Of a stretch of 64,000 nucleotides of DNA, positions 52,686 to 60,205 are shown piece after piece; positions within the stretch are counted from its first letter, which is position 1, and each line of letters opens with the position of its first letter. The notes under the pieces are model-generated. The model was given only the letters and a program-made list of their open reading frames with translations, was not told the origin of the DNA and did not search any database. The translations under genes were made by a program, and so were the position numbers. Origin of the DNA: Natrialba sp. SSL1 (GTDB lineage: Archaea; Halobacteriota; Halobacteria; Halobacteriales; Natrialbaceae); contig NZ_MASN01000012.1 of assembly GCF_001861355.1 (NCBI RefSeq), positions 1 through 64,000 on the forward strand, read 5' to 3'.

Positions 52686-53957
52686 ATGACTCGGGACGGG
52701 GACTACACGACCAACGAGATGGGAGGACTCTCTCAGTTCAAGAAGAATCGATTCTTCAGGGGGAAGTTGATGACCCCCCGCGATATGGAAGCAGAGCAAG
52801 CGTACCACGCTGAGCGACTGGAGACGATAACCCGGTTCCTCGATGGATCGGGAATCGTCCACGGGCTCGAAGTTCAGTCCGTTACCGAAACAGAGACCGG
52901 CCTCGACGTTACGGTCGACGCTGGCTTTGCACTCGACGGACGCGGGCGACCGATCGTCGTCGAACAGGTAACGACGAAGTCGCTTCCCGAACCGACGACC
53001 GACGAGGTACACCTGTTTATCCAGTTCAGCGAGGTCGCCGTCGAAACCGTTCCCGTTCCGGACACGGACGGTGCAATCGACGACGAAGCGGTACCGAACC
53101 GCGATGTCGAAGTGTTCGAACTGACACACCGCGAGGAGCCCCCGGAGACACCCACAGAGCCGCCGACGCTCGACCTCGACGGGTACGATCCGGAAACGGC
53201 CGACCCACAGGCGATTACCAGAGCACTGACAGCGCAGTACCATGCCAACCACCGAACCGGGACACCGGAAACGGACGACCCGGCCGTCTATCTCGGCGGG
53301 TTCGAGCGCCAGCCGGATGGGCGGTGGGAACCGATAGCAACCGCGGCAACCGACACTGACACCGACACCGACACCGGCAAGCAGTACGCAGCTGATCACG
53401 AGCTGTTGTTCGCAGCGCTTGCAGCACACCTCGCCGATACCGACAACCCACACCAGACACCAGTCTCGGACCAGACCGAAGACCGACCCGACGACCTGAC
53501 CGGAATCGTCAAACGGCTCAGGGCGATGGAAGAGACGGTCGGCGAACTCGAACAGGAGCGAGACACGATGCAGACGTACCTGCTCCGGAAGACCGTCAAA
53601 GACCGTGTCCGGTTCTTCGAAACGCTGAGCGACCGACTCGAGCCACACACGGGCGAAGGCGCGCGGATCACCCGTGAAATCGCAGAGCTCTCCCGGGACA
53701 ATCACGCCGCGACCACACGCGAAGACGTCTATCGCGCACAACTCTCCGCGCTGCTGGACTACCTGGTCCGACTCGGTGAACCCCTCGAATCGGTCGTCAC
53801 CGAGGAGAGTCTCGAACGCTACCTGAAAGCGGTCTCTCGACTCCAATCACGGATCGACGAGAACGGACCGCTACTCGAGTTGATCGACGCACACGACCAG
53901 GTGTGTGAAGCGGCCGAGTCGCTCGAAATTCTGGTTGGTGTCGTTCCTGAAGCGTAG
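52686..53957 (+). CDS. conserved CIS-associated protein (possible baseplate or cargo-adaptor)
   Basis: This 423-aa protein has an N-terminal segment (about residues 17-63) with KNRFFRGKLMTPRDMEAEQA followed by HAERLETITRFLDGSGIVHG and LEV. This pattern resembles a family often found beside phage-tail-like/CIS genes (a consensus like F.G.LL...DF..EQ.YH...R..N..LHG.GVV.GL). The centre has a repetitive Asp/Thr-rich stretch (about 218-235), and the C-terminal half is helical or coiled-coil. The ATG at 52686 is supported by the TATA position. The function is not known, but a structural or adaptor role in the particle is inferred from context. Confidence 0.7.
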   Translation: MTRDGDYTTNEMGGLSQFKKNRFFRGKLMTPRDMEAEQAYHAERLETITRFLDGSGIVHGLEVQSVTETETGLDVTVDAGFALDGRGRPIVVEQVTTKSLPEPTTDEVHLFIQFSEVAVETVPVPDTDGAIDDEAVPNRDVEVFELTHREEPPETPTEPPTLDLDGYDPETADPQAITRALTAQYHANHRTGTPETDDPAVYLGGFERQPDGRWEPIATAATDTDTDTDTGKQYAADHELLFAALAAHLADTDNPHQTPVSDQTEDRPDDLTGIVKRLRAMEETVGELEQERDTMQTYLLRKTVKDRVRFFETLSDRLEPHTGEGARITREIAELSRDNHAATTREDVYRAQLSALLDYLVRLGEPLESVVTEESLERYLKAVSRLQSRIDENGPLLELIDAHDQVCEAAESLEILVGVVPEA

Positions 53958-54004
53958 AAACGTCGAGAACCGCCACCGGCGGAACGTGTAGGTTAAGCAA
54001 AAGT

Positions 54005-54055
54005 ATTATATTATATCAATATAGAACACACATAACGTAGTAGAAGTTCAAGAGG
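54005..54055 (+). promoter_or_regulatory. promoter and Shine-Dalgarno for the tail sheath gene
   Basis: TATA-type sequence (attatattatat) lies at 54005-54016 in an AT-rich block. GAGGT at 54052-54056 lies about 9 nt before the sheath ATG at 54065. A separate strong promoter with a leader and an SD is unusual in this mostly leaderless genome, and it marks the sheath gene for high expression. Confidence 0.6.
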
Positions 54056-54064
54056 TAATTAAGA

Positions 54065-55789
54065 ATGCCAGAGTATCAGGCCCCAGGTGTCTACGTCGAG
54101 GAAGTCAGTAGCGGAAGCAAATCGGTCGAAGGAGTTAGCACGAGTACGGCTGGCTTCCTCGGTCAAACGCGCCGTGGCCCGGTGGAGCCACGGCTGGTGA
54201 CGAACTACGCCGAGTTCGAACGCGTGTACGGTTCGAGCCCGAAGAACTCCCACCTCGACGTTGCTGTCGACGGATTCTTCAAGAACGGTGGTAGCCGCTG
54301 TTACATCGGTCGCGTGACCGCCGTGGATCCGAACGACGTTGCAACGACGGCGTTGATCGACGAAACCGGTACGGAAACCGTCGAAATCGAAGCGAACGGC
54401 CCAGGCGAGTGGGGAACGTCCGTCGCAGTCATCGTTCGCGACGGCCAGCGCCCAGGCCAATTCGACATGATCGTCCGCTACTGGTCGTGTGATCTCGAAG
54501 AGGTCAGCCAGCCGGAATCCAACCGTCCGGAACCCACACCCGATGTCGAGGAAGTCTTCGATGGTCTCTCGAGTGACCCACAGTCGAGCCAGTTCTACGA
54601 AAAGCAAGTGACTTCCTCCGTTCTCGTCGATGTCGAATACCTCGGAGACGGACGCCCCGTCGAGGGACTCACGTGGCTGAGCCGCGACACGCCGACGGCG
54701 TGTTCCGACGGCGGTCTCGTCGAGACGGACGGTGAGGAAACCGTCGTCTACATCCCAGACGAACTCGAGGAGCTGGGGTACAACGATCTTCGCGGTGTCG
54801 CAAAGCCGTTCGAAATCGCAGGAAATGCCTCGAAGGACGATCTCATCGAAGAGCTCGAAGAGATTCGCTCCGGTGAGCGAGAGGTCGAGGTCGAGGTCGT
54901 CACCGAGGAACCAGAGAAGCCCGATGCAGAGGGCGAAGTCACCCTGAGCCACTACGAAGGGATCGACAAGCCGGGTCTCCGGACTGGCCTTGCTGGCTTC
55001 AAGGCACTCGACGACATTTCGATCGTCTGTGTTCCCGACGAGAACGATGTGAGTGGGTTGACCGACGCCCTCGTGGCTCACTGTGAGAACATGGGCGAGC
55101 GGTTTGCGATCCTCCAAGCGCCACAGAACCCCGGCCCAGTCTCGGAGATGGAGACACCGGTCGACTCCACGTACGCGGCGTACTACTATCCGTGGCTTAC
55201 CGTCCTCGATCCAGTGACGAATCGCGAAAAGCTCGCCCCACCAGGCGGCCACATCGCCGGTATCTACGCCCGAAGCGACGCACAGCACGGCGTGCACAAA
55301 GCCCCCGCAAACGAAGTCGTTCGCGGCATCGTTGGCCTGCAACACGAGATCACGAAGGGAGAACAGGACGTACTCAATCCGAAGGGGATCAACTGTATCC
55401 GCAGCTTCCAGGGCCGCGGTGTTCGCGTCTGGGGGGCGCGAACCACCTCGAGCGATCCCGAATGGAAATACCTCAACGTCCGACGCCTGTTCCTGTTCAT
55501 CGAGCAGTCGATCGACGAGGGGACCCAGTGGTCGGTGTTCGAGCCGAACGACAAGGACCTCTGGGCACGGATCCGTCAGTCCGCCGAAAACTTCCTCACA
55601 ACTGTCTGGCGCGAGGGCGGTCTCCAGGGGTCGACCGCAGACGAGGCGTTCTACGTCCGCTGTGGCGAGGAAACGATGACACAGGACGATATCGACAACG
55701 GTCGTCTCATCGTCGAAATCGGCGTTGCACCGGTCAAGCCGGCTGAGTTCGTGATCTTCCGCATCAGTCAGGACACCGGCGACGCCTAA
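54065..55789 (+). CDS. phage-like contractile tail sheath protein
   Basis: This 574-aa protein matches tail sheath proteins of contractile phages and CIS. The N-terminus PEYQAPGVYVEEVSSGSKSV is the handshake region. The segment GTRR-like STAGFLGQTRRGPVEPRLV and the C-terminal domain NVRRLFLFIEQSIDEGTQW and NPFL-like FLTTVWREGGLQG are typical. Residues 140-340 hold an inserted, surface-exposed acidic domain. A complete reading frame with no signs of decay suggests a working part. Its own promoter and SD lie upstream. The tube gene follows after 161 bp. Confidence 0.95.
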   Translation: MPEYQAPGVYVEEVSSGSKSVEGVSTSTAGFLGQTRRGPVEPRLVTNYAEFERVYGSSPKNSHLDVAVDGFFKNGGSRCYIGRVTAVDPNDVATTALIDETGTETVEIEANGPGEWGTSVAVIVRDGQRPGQFDMIVRYWSCDLEEVSQPESNRPEPTPDVEEVFDGLSSDPQSSQFYEKQVTSSVLVDVEYLGDGRPVEGLTWLSRDTPTACSDGGLVETDGEETVVYIPDELEELGYNDLRGVAKPFEIAGNASKDDLIEELEEIRSGEREVEVEVVTEEPEKPDAEGEVTLSHYEGIDKPGLRTGLAGFKALDDISIVCVPDENDVSGLTDALVAHCENMGERFAILQAPQNPGPVSEMETPVDSTYAAYYYPWLTVLDPVTNREKLAPPGGHIAGIYARSDAQHGVHKAPANEVVRGIVGLQHEITKGEQDVLNPKGINCIRSFQGRGVRVWGARTTSSDPEWKYLNVRRLFLFIEQSIDEGTQWSVFEPNDKDLWARIRQSAENFLTTVWREGGLQGSTADEAFYVRCGEETMTQDDIDNGRLIVEIGVAPVKPAEFVIFRISQDTGDA

Positions 55790-55882
55790 CGCCACCAGCA
55801 CTGCGAGCCGTTAGTTACCAGCCCGCGAGCACAGACACGCGGAACAACCTGCGGACACGAGACGCGTAACAAACAACCGAAC

Positions 55883-55914
55883 GAGGCGGGGCGCCGTGAC
55901 TACGGGAGCGCCTC
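55883..55914 (+). repeat. hairpin between sheath and tube genes
   Basis: GAGGCG at 55883-55888 pairs with CGCCTC at 55909-55914, with an inner CCGT/ACGG stem (about 55894-55905). It lies between the sheath stop and the tube start and may be a partial terminator or RNA-processing element that sets the sheath-to-tube ratio. Confidence 0.4.
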
Positions 55915-55950
55915 AGCCGACACCAACTCACAACAGACAACAGCGCACAT

Positions 55951-56403
55951 ATGCCAGAACACGGACCACTTCCAAGCACGGAGTTCGCCGTCGAACTCGA
56001 CGGCGTCGATATTCCCGGTTTCCTCGAGGTCAAACTGCCGACCCAGGAAACGGACGAACAGGACTACCGCGAAGGCGACGACCCGAAGCACTCGAAGAAG
56101 CTCTTCGGTGACGTCCATTACACGCCACTCGTACTGGCCCGCGGTGCCGAAGAAGACAACGAACGACTCGACGATTGGCGAAAAGCCGTCGCAAACGGTG
56201 ACGCTGAGGAGGCACGAAAGAATATCGCCGTCATCATCCAGGACAAGGCGGGTGAGTCTGCTCTCCGATTCGAGTTCACCAACGCCTGGATTCGGAAGTA
56301 CGAACCGCCAGCACTCAACGCACAGGCAGGCGGCGGCCCAGAAGCGATCGCCGTCGAAACCTACACCGTCGAATTCGAGGAGATGGAACGGAAGAACGTA
56401 TGA
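55951..56403 (+). CDS. tail tube protein (first, gp19-like)
   Basis: This 150-aa protein has the tail tube fold of CIS/T4 gp19-like proteins. It begins LPSTEFAVELDGVDIPGFLE and continues VKLPTQETDEQDYREGDDPK, both beta strands. VHYTPLVLARGAEEDNERL and the C-terminal VETYTVEFEEMERKNV fit the inner tube. It would form hexameric rings inside the sheath. Its stop overlaps the next start by 4 bp (ATGA). A second tube paralogue lies at 57552. Confidence 0.9.
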   Translation: MPEHGPLPSTEFAVELDGVDIPGFLEVKLPTQETDEQDYREGDDPKHSKKLFGDVHYTPLVLARGAEEDNERLDDWRKAVANGDAEEARKNIAVIIQDKAGESALRFEFTNAWIRKYEPPALNAQAGGGPEAIAVETYTVEFEEMERKNV

Positions 56404-56603
56404 CCGGATCGGACGGGGAAAGCGAGACAGCAGTGTCGATAGCCCGCACGTACACGGTTGGTCGCAACCGGTACCGTGACAGTTGGACTGTCGATGCAGA
56501 GGGCTGTCTGCACACCGGATCGGCGACGACCACGCCGTTCGTCGAGCGCACGGCGACGAGTACGCAGTCGGCGCTCACGCATCGAGGTGTTCGCCACCCA
56601 TGA
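56400..56603 (+). CDS. 67-aa ORFan between tube and chaperone-like genes
   Basis: This 67-aa frame has 4-bp overlaps at both ends (ATGA with the tube gene, ATGA with the following gene), so it is probably real and translationally coupled. It contains VSIARTYTVGRNRYRDSWTV and Thr/Ser-rich residues, and one Cys. No family is recognised. It may be a small part of the particle or a tail accessory. Confidence 0.65.
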   Translation: MTGSDGESETAVSIARTYTVGRNRYRDSWTVDAEGCLHTGSATTTPFVERTATSTQSALTHRGVRHP

Positions 56604-57172
56604 CAGACCAGCCACTACAGACCGAGTTCGAATTCACGCTACCTCGGGGGTACGTCGATGACGATGGCACACTCCACACGGAGGGCCGGATGCGCCTTGC
56701 GACCGCTGCCGACGAAATCCAGCCGTTGCAGAACCCGCGCGTACAATCGAACTCGTCGTACCTGACCATCGTCTTGCTCTCACGTGTCGTCACTGAACTC
56801 GGGACACTCGAGACGATCGACGAAGACGTCATCCAGAATCTCTTCGTAACGGATCTCGAGTACCTCCAGGCGATGTACGAACGAGTCAACAACCGCGGGC
56901 GGAACGCTACGGAAACGGCGTGTCCGGACTGCGGGTCGGTGTTCGACGTGGATGTCGAAACCGGTGCACAGCTCGCACCGCCAGCCGATGCGGAGATTGA
57001 GCAGCCAGGTGTGAACGCCGACGCAGACCCCATCGAGGGGGTTCACGGAACCAGTGAGTCGGCCGATTCGACTGGAGCCGCTACCGCTGTACCCGATGGT
57101 TCGGACGCTGGGAACGATACCGAGCGCGAACACGAACAGACGGAGGTCGAAGCGGGAAACCCGAGCGAGTGA
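56600..57172 (+). CDS. probable tail-assembly chaperone-like protein with a CxxC
   Basis: This 190-aa protein has an N-terminal domain (about 1-105) with FELPRG-like FEFTLPRGYVDDDGTLHTEG followed by LATAADEIQPLQNPRV and YLTIVLLSRVVTELGTL, a pattern of phage/CIS tail-assembly proteins. C108/C111 (CPDC) form a half zinc knuckle, and a long acidic disordered tail follows. It is translationally coupled upstream and downstream (GTGA overlap). Role by analogy is assembly of the tube and tape measure, though no tape-measure gene is in the window. Confidence 0.7.
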   Translation: MTDQPLQTEFEFTLPRGYVDDDGTLHTEGRMRLATAADEIQPLQNPRVQSNSSYLTIVLLSRVVTELGTLETIDEDVIQNLFVTDLEYLQAMYERVNNRGRNATETACPDCGSVFDVDVETGAQLAPPADAEIEQPGVNADADPIEGVHGTSESADSTGAATAVPDGSDAGNDTEREHEQTEVEAGNPSE

Positions 57173-57465
57173 TACGGCTGTCCGATCCCGACACCCTCTT
57201 CGAGGAGGTCGCGTTCATCGCCTATCACTTCGGCTGGAGCCACGACGAGGTCCTCACACTCCCCCACTGGGAACGACGCCGGTGGTGTGGCGCGATCAGC
57301 GAGATCAACGACCGAATCAACGAAACGGGTATGCCAGACCATGAAGGTGGTCAGAGCGCAACTGAGAGAGCTGGCGGCGCCAGCGCACAGACTGGTGGTG
57401 CCGGGAGCTTCCTCGACGATGACGGTGATGGGATCGTGCTGCAGAACTCACTGGACGAACTCTGA
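57169..57465 (+). CDS. DUF6760-like small CIS protein
   Basis: This 98-aa protein starts with GTG at 57169, overlapping the previous stop. Its N-terminal 55 residues contain VAFIAYHFGWSHDEVLTLPH followed by WERRRWCGAISEIN, resembling the DUF6760 proteins found in CIS and phage-tail clusters. The C-terminal 40 residues are Gly/Ala-rich and disordered. The conserved context (between chaperone-like and tube genes) supports a tail role. The exact function is not known. Confidence 0.72.
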   Translation: MIRLSDPDTLFEEVAFIAYHFGWSHDEVLTLPHWERRRWCGAISEINDRINETGMPDHEGGQSATERAGGASAQTGGAGSFLDDDGDGIVLQNSLDEL

Positions 57466-57551
57466 AACGAATTAGCAGCGACTTGAACGACGACGGGAGC
57501 GACGAAGAGTACGCGGAACTCCCCACTTTTACAAGCAGGATCCAACACACA

Positions 57552-58019
57552 ATGACCGGCGACGAAACACCATACACGGGCGGAGACGGGCCATACGCGC
57601 AGTACAACTTCGAAGTCGAAATCGACGGCGAGACAGTCGCGGGTTTCGCCGAAGTCTCGGGAATTACGATGCAACTCGAGACGATCGACTATCGCGAGGG
57701 AGGGGTGAACGATCACGTCCACACACTCCCGGGGACGTTCGCACACGCGAATCTCGTATTACAACGCGGAATGACGAAGGATGCATCGTTCTGGGAGTGG
57801 ATTCAGGACGTGATGAGTGGCAGTGTCACGCGAAAGAACGTCGTTGTGAAGATGCGAGAGGGGTTCAACGGAGAGAACGGCTGGGGATGGGAGTTCAAAC
57901 GCGCCTATCCGACGATGTGGCGTGGCCCTGATCTTGTGAGTACGAATCAGGGGATGGCAATCGAATCTATCGAACTATCCTACGAGCGGTTTTCGAAGAT
58001 GTCGGGATTGCCGGAGTAG
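57552..58019 (+). CDS. tail tube protein (second, gp19-like)
   Basis: This 155-aa tube paralogue starts MTGDETPYTGGDGPY and continues YNFEVEIDGETVAGFAEVSG, then METIDYREGG-like QLETIDYREGGVNDH. LPGTFAHANLVLQRGMTKDA and the C-terminal SIELSYERFSKMSGLPE are strongly tube-like (Afp1/Afp5 type). The ATG at 57552 is preferred. A TTG at 57483 would add 23 residues that do not align. Two tube types are common in CIS, where one may form the initiating ring near the baseplate. Confidence 0.9.
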   Translation: MTGDETPYTGGDGPYAQYNFEVEIDGETVAGFAEVSGITMQLETIDYREGGVNDHVHTLPGTFAHANLVLQRGMTKDASFWEWIQDVMSGSVTRKNVVVKMREGFNGENGWGWEFKRAYPTMWRGPDLVSTNQGMAIESIELSYERFSKMSGLPE

Positions 58020-58137
58020 CACGAACAACAGGACTCACAAACGGATTGTGACAGGGAGACGGGAACAGACGACAGCGAGACACGACGCCGAATGCACTCG
58101 AGTTACGCCCAAATAACACACACCACAGAGACACCAA

Positions 58138-58794
58138 ATGGCAGCACCAACCGCACTTCGAGACACGACTGACTTACTGGTGACGCTGCTCCGGCTCCAG
58201 TTGGCGGGAGATGATGACGACCGGCTCAACGAATCCCAGATTCAACCGATTCCACCGACGGCAGTCGACGACGACTCGACGGTGAGACTCACGCTGAGCC
58301 TCTATGACGTCTCGAAAGCCGGATCGCTCAACACCGGTTCGAAGCGTATCACCGACAATCGAACGGAAAAGCCACCGCTTGGACTCGAACTCCGGTATCT
58401 ACTGATGGCGTTTCCGAGTGCCGACGACGAACGTGATGCGGTGTTAGCCCAACAGCAACTGCTCGGGGCTGCGATGCAAACACTGTACGACGCCGAAGCG
58501 ATCGAGCCCGAGGAATTGCCAGCGGGGCTCGACGAGCGACTGACGATTACACTCGAGCAACACGAGCCATCGGCCGCAACTGAGCTCTGGAGTTCGATGC
58601 CGGATCTACCGCTCTATCCGCACGTGATCTATACGGTTCGGCCGGTTCGAATTCCGTCGACGCAGTCGACGCCGTTCGAACGCGTCAGCGAGCGAGACGT
58701 GCGTGTTGGGCGCGGTGTTACCACTGACACGGACGGTGAGAGCAACACAAGCGACGAGCACGGCGACCGCACCGAGATGGACAGAAGCGAGTAG
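58138..58794 (+). CDS. DUF4255 (Pvc16-like) tail terminator protein
   Basis: This 218-aa protein matches DUF4255 proteins. The segments TALRDTTDLLVTLLRLQLAG, VRLTLSLYDVSKAG, GLELRYLLMAF and SSMPDLPLYPHVIYTVRPVR form the alpha/beta core that in Pvc16/Afp16 proteins caps the tube and sheath. The last 40 residues are acidic and disordered. It ends the CIS module in this window, and no baseplate or ATPase genes follow. A CTAACCAGTT repeat pair lies just downstream. Confidence 0.88.
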   Translation: MAAPTALRDTTDLLVTLLRLQLAGDDDDRLNESQIQPIPPTAVDDDSTVRLTLSLYDVSKAGSLNTGSKRITDNRTEKPPLGLELRYLLMAFPSADDERDAVLAQQQLLGAAMQTLYDAEAIEPEELPAGLDERLTITLEQHEPSAATELWSSMPDLPLYPHVIYTVRPVRIPSTQSTPFERVSERDVRVGRGVTTDTDGESNTSDEHGDRTEMDRSE

Positions 58795-58810
58795 GGAGAA
58801 TATGGGCAGA

Positions 58811-58833
58811 CTAACCAGTTAGCCTAACCAGTT
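58811..58833. repeat. CTAACCAGTT direct repeat pair
   Basis: CTAACCAGTT occurs at 58811-58820 and 58824-58833, with CTAACCAGTTAG being a near-palindrome. It lies right after the CIS module. It may be a boundary or operator for the M24 gene, or chance. Confidence 0.45.
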
Positions 58834-58948
58834 GAGATAGATAGTGGAGCGAAAGCGGGAAGCACAGCTAGTCAGTTCTGACGACAGTCAGGGCAAGGGA
58901 GTGGGGAACCCAAACAATCAGCACGGTAACGCACGAACAACAGCGTAG

Positions 58949-60085
58949 ATGACAGCTACTGACTCTTCGAGCACCGAAGCGGACTCGAGTACACTCATTC
59001 ACGACAGACTGGATCGCGCACGGGAGACACTCGAACAGGAGGGGGCAGACGCCCTGATTCTGTTCCCAAGTTCGAATATGGGGTATCTCAGCGGGTTCCA
59101 GGAGGAGCCGATGGAACGCCACCTGTTTCTGTTCGTGACTCGCGAGGAGACGCTGTTTCTCGCACCCGAGATGTACGACGAACAGCTGGCGGCCGAGTCG
59201 GTCGTCTCGACGGTTCGGACCTGGAGCGACGGCGACGATCCAACAGTGTTGCTCGCAGCGATCGGTGACGAACTCGAGATTACGTCCGGGCGGCTCCTCG
59301 TCGACGACACGATGTGGGCGCTTTTCACGCAGGATCTACGCGAGACGTTCCCCGAAGCGACGTTCGGGCTCGCGAGCGAGGTCGTCGACGAGCTTCGGCT
59401 GCGGAAGGACGAGGTTGAACTCGAGAAGCTTCGGTCGGCTGCAGCCATTTCGGATCGTGTTAGCGAAGCCGTTCGCGACCTCGGCGAGGAGGCAATCGGG
59501 ATGACTGAGGCGGAACTGGCGGAGGAGATCGAACACCGGCTGACGGCGGCCGGTGGCGAGGGCGTTTCGTTCGAAACCGTCGTTGGATCGGGACCGAACG
59601 GTGCGCGACCGCACCACCGCCACACCGACCGACAGATCGAACGCGGTGACCCCGTCGTGCTCGACTTCGGGACGAGCGTCGAGGGCTATCCCGGCGATCA
59701 GACGCGAACAGTCGTTTTCGCTGGTGAGCCGCCCGCAGATTTCGAAGACGTTCACAGTGCGGTGCTTGCTGCCCAGCAGGCTGCACTCGACGCAGTCGAA
59801 CCCGGTGTCGAAGCACAGGCGATCGACCGCGCAGCACGGGAGGTACTCGAGAACCGAGGCTACGGCGAGGAGTTCGTTCACCGAACGGGCCACGGAGTCG
59901 GTCGCGACGTCCACGAACCGCCGTACATCACCGAGGGGAACGAGCGGGTGCTCGAGCCGGGAATGGTGTTTAGCATCGAGCCCGGAGCGTATCTCGAGGG
60001 CGAATTCGGTGTGCGGATCGAGGATCTAGTTGTCGTCACCGACGACGGCTGTGAGCGGCTAAATCGATCGCCACGGGAGTGGTAG
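58949..60085 (+). CDS. M24 family Xaa-Pro peptidase
   Basis: This 378-aa pita-bread enzyme has an N-terminal creatinase-like domain (to about residue 150) and a catalytic domain with metal ligands D239, D250, H315, E344 and E358 ([36 protein letters not shown]). It probably cleaves the bond before proline. It is transcribed in the same direction as the CIS module, 154 bp downstream, but its family is common and not part of known CIS, so linkage is doubtful. Confidence 0.94.
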   Translation: MTATDSSSTEADSSTLIHDRLDRARETLEQEGADALILFPSSNMGYLSGFQEEPMERHLFLFVTREETLFLAPEMYDEQLAAESVVSTVRTWSDGDDPTVLLAAIGDELEITSGRLLVDDTMWALFTQDLRETFPEATFGLASEVVDELRLRKDEVELEKLRSAAAISDRVSEAVRDLGEEAIGMTEAELAEEIEHRLTAAGGEGVSFETVVGSGPNGARPHHRHTDRQIERGDPVVLDFGTSVEGYPGDQTRTVVFAGEPPADFEDVHSAVLAAQQAALDAVEPGVEAQAIDRAAREVLENRGYGEEFVHRTGHGVGRDVHEPPYITEGNERVLEPGMVFSIEPGAYLEGEFGVRIEDLVVVTDDGCERLNRSPREW

Positions 60086-60110
60086 TGCGCTTGGGGGTCT
60101 GCCAGGCCTG

Positions 60111-60173
60111 TCTGCCATACCTGCCACGTCTACCGCACCTGCTATACCTGCCACACCTGCCACGCCTGCCAAG
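60111..60173. repeat. 9-bp tandem repeats (CCTGCCACA-like)
   Basis: Seven consecutive 9-bp units, most close to CCTGCCACA (for example CCTGCCACG, CCTGCTATA, CCTGCCAAG), run between the M24 stop and the histidine kinase start. One further unit (60098-60106) lies 4 bp before. The period of nine gives strong order in an untranslated stretch. Confidence 0.8.
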
Positions 60174-60205
60174 GGGTTTAGTTCATCCGCGCACAATCCG
60201 TCCTA

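Noticed and set aside
52638-53846. 402-aa frame antisense to the CIS-associated gene
   Set aside because: It is Arg/Val/Cys-rich and not halophile-like, while the plus frame has a TATA box and a conserved motif.
54059-55801. 580-aa frame antisense to the sheath gene
   Set aside because: It mirrors the sheath gene on the opposite strand, is not acidic like real haloarchaeal proteins in a structured way, and has no domain. The sheath frame has clear family motifs.
52686-58794. Prophage or provirus
   Set aside because: No integrase, terminase, portal, capsid or lysis gene is present, and no attachment site or tRNA flanks it.
58949-60085. M24 peptidase as a CIS effector
   Set aside because: It is a standard full-length housekeeping family with all ligands, separated by 154 bp, and it has no CIS loading signal that I can see.
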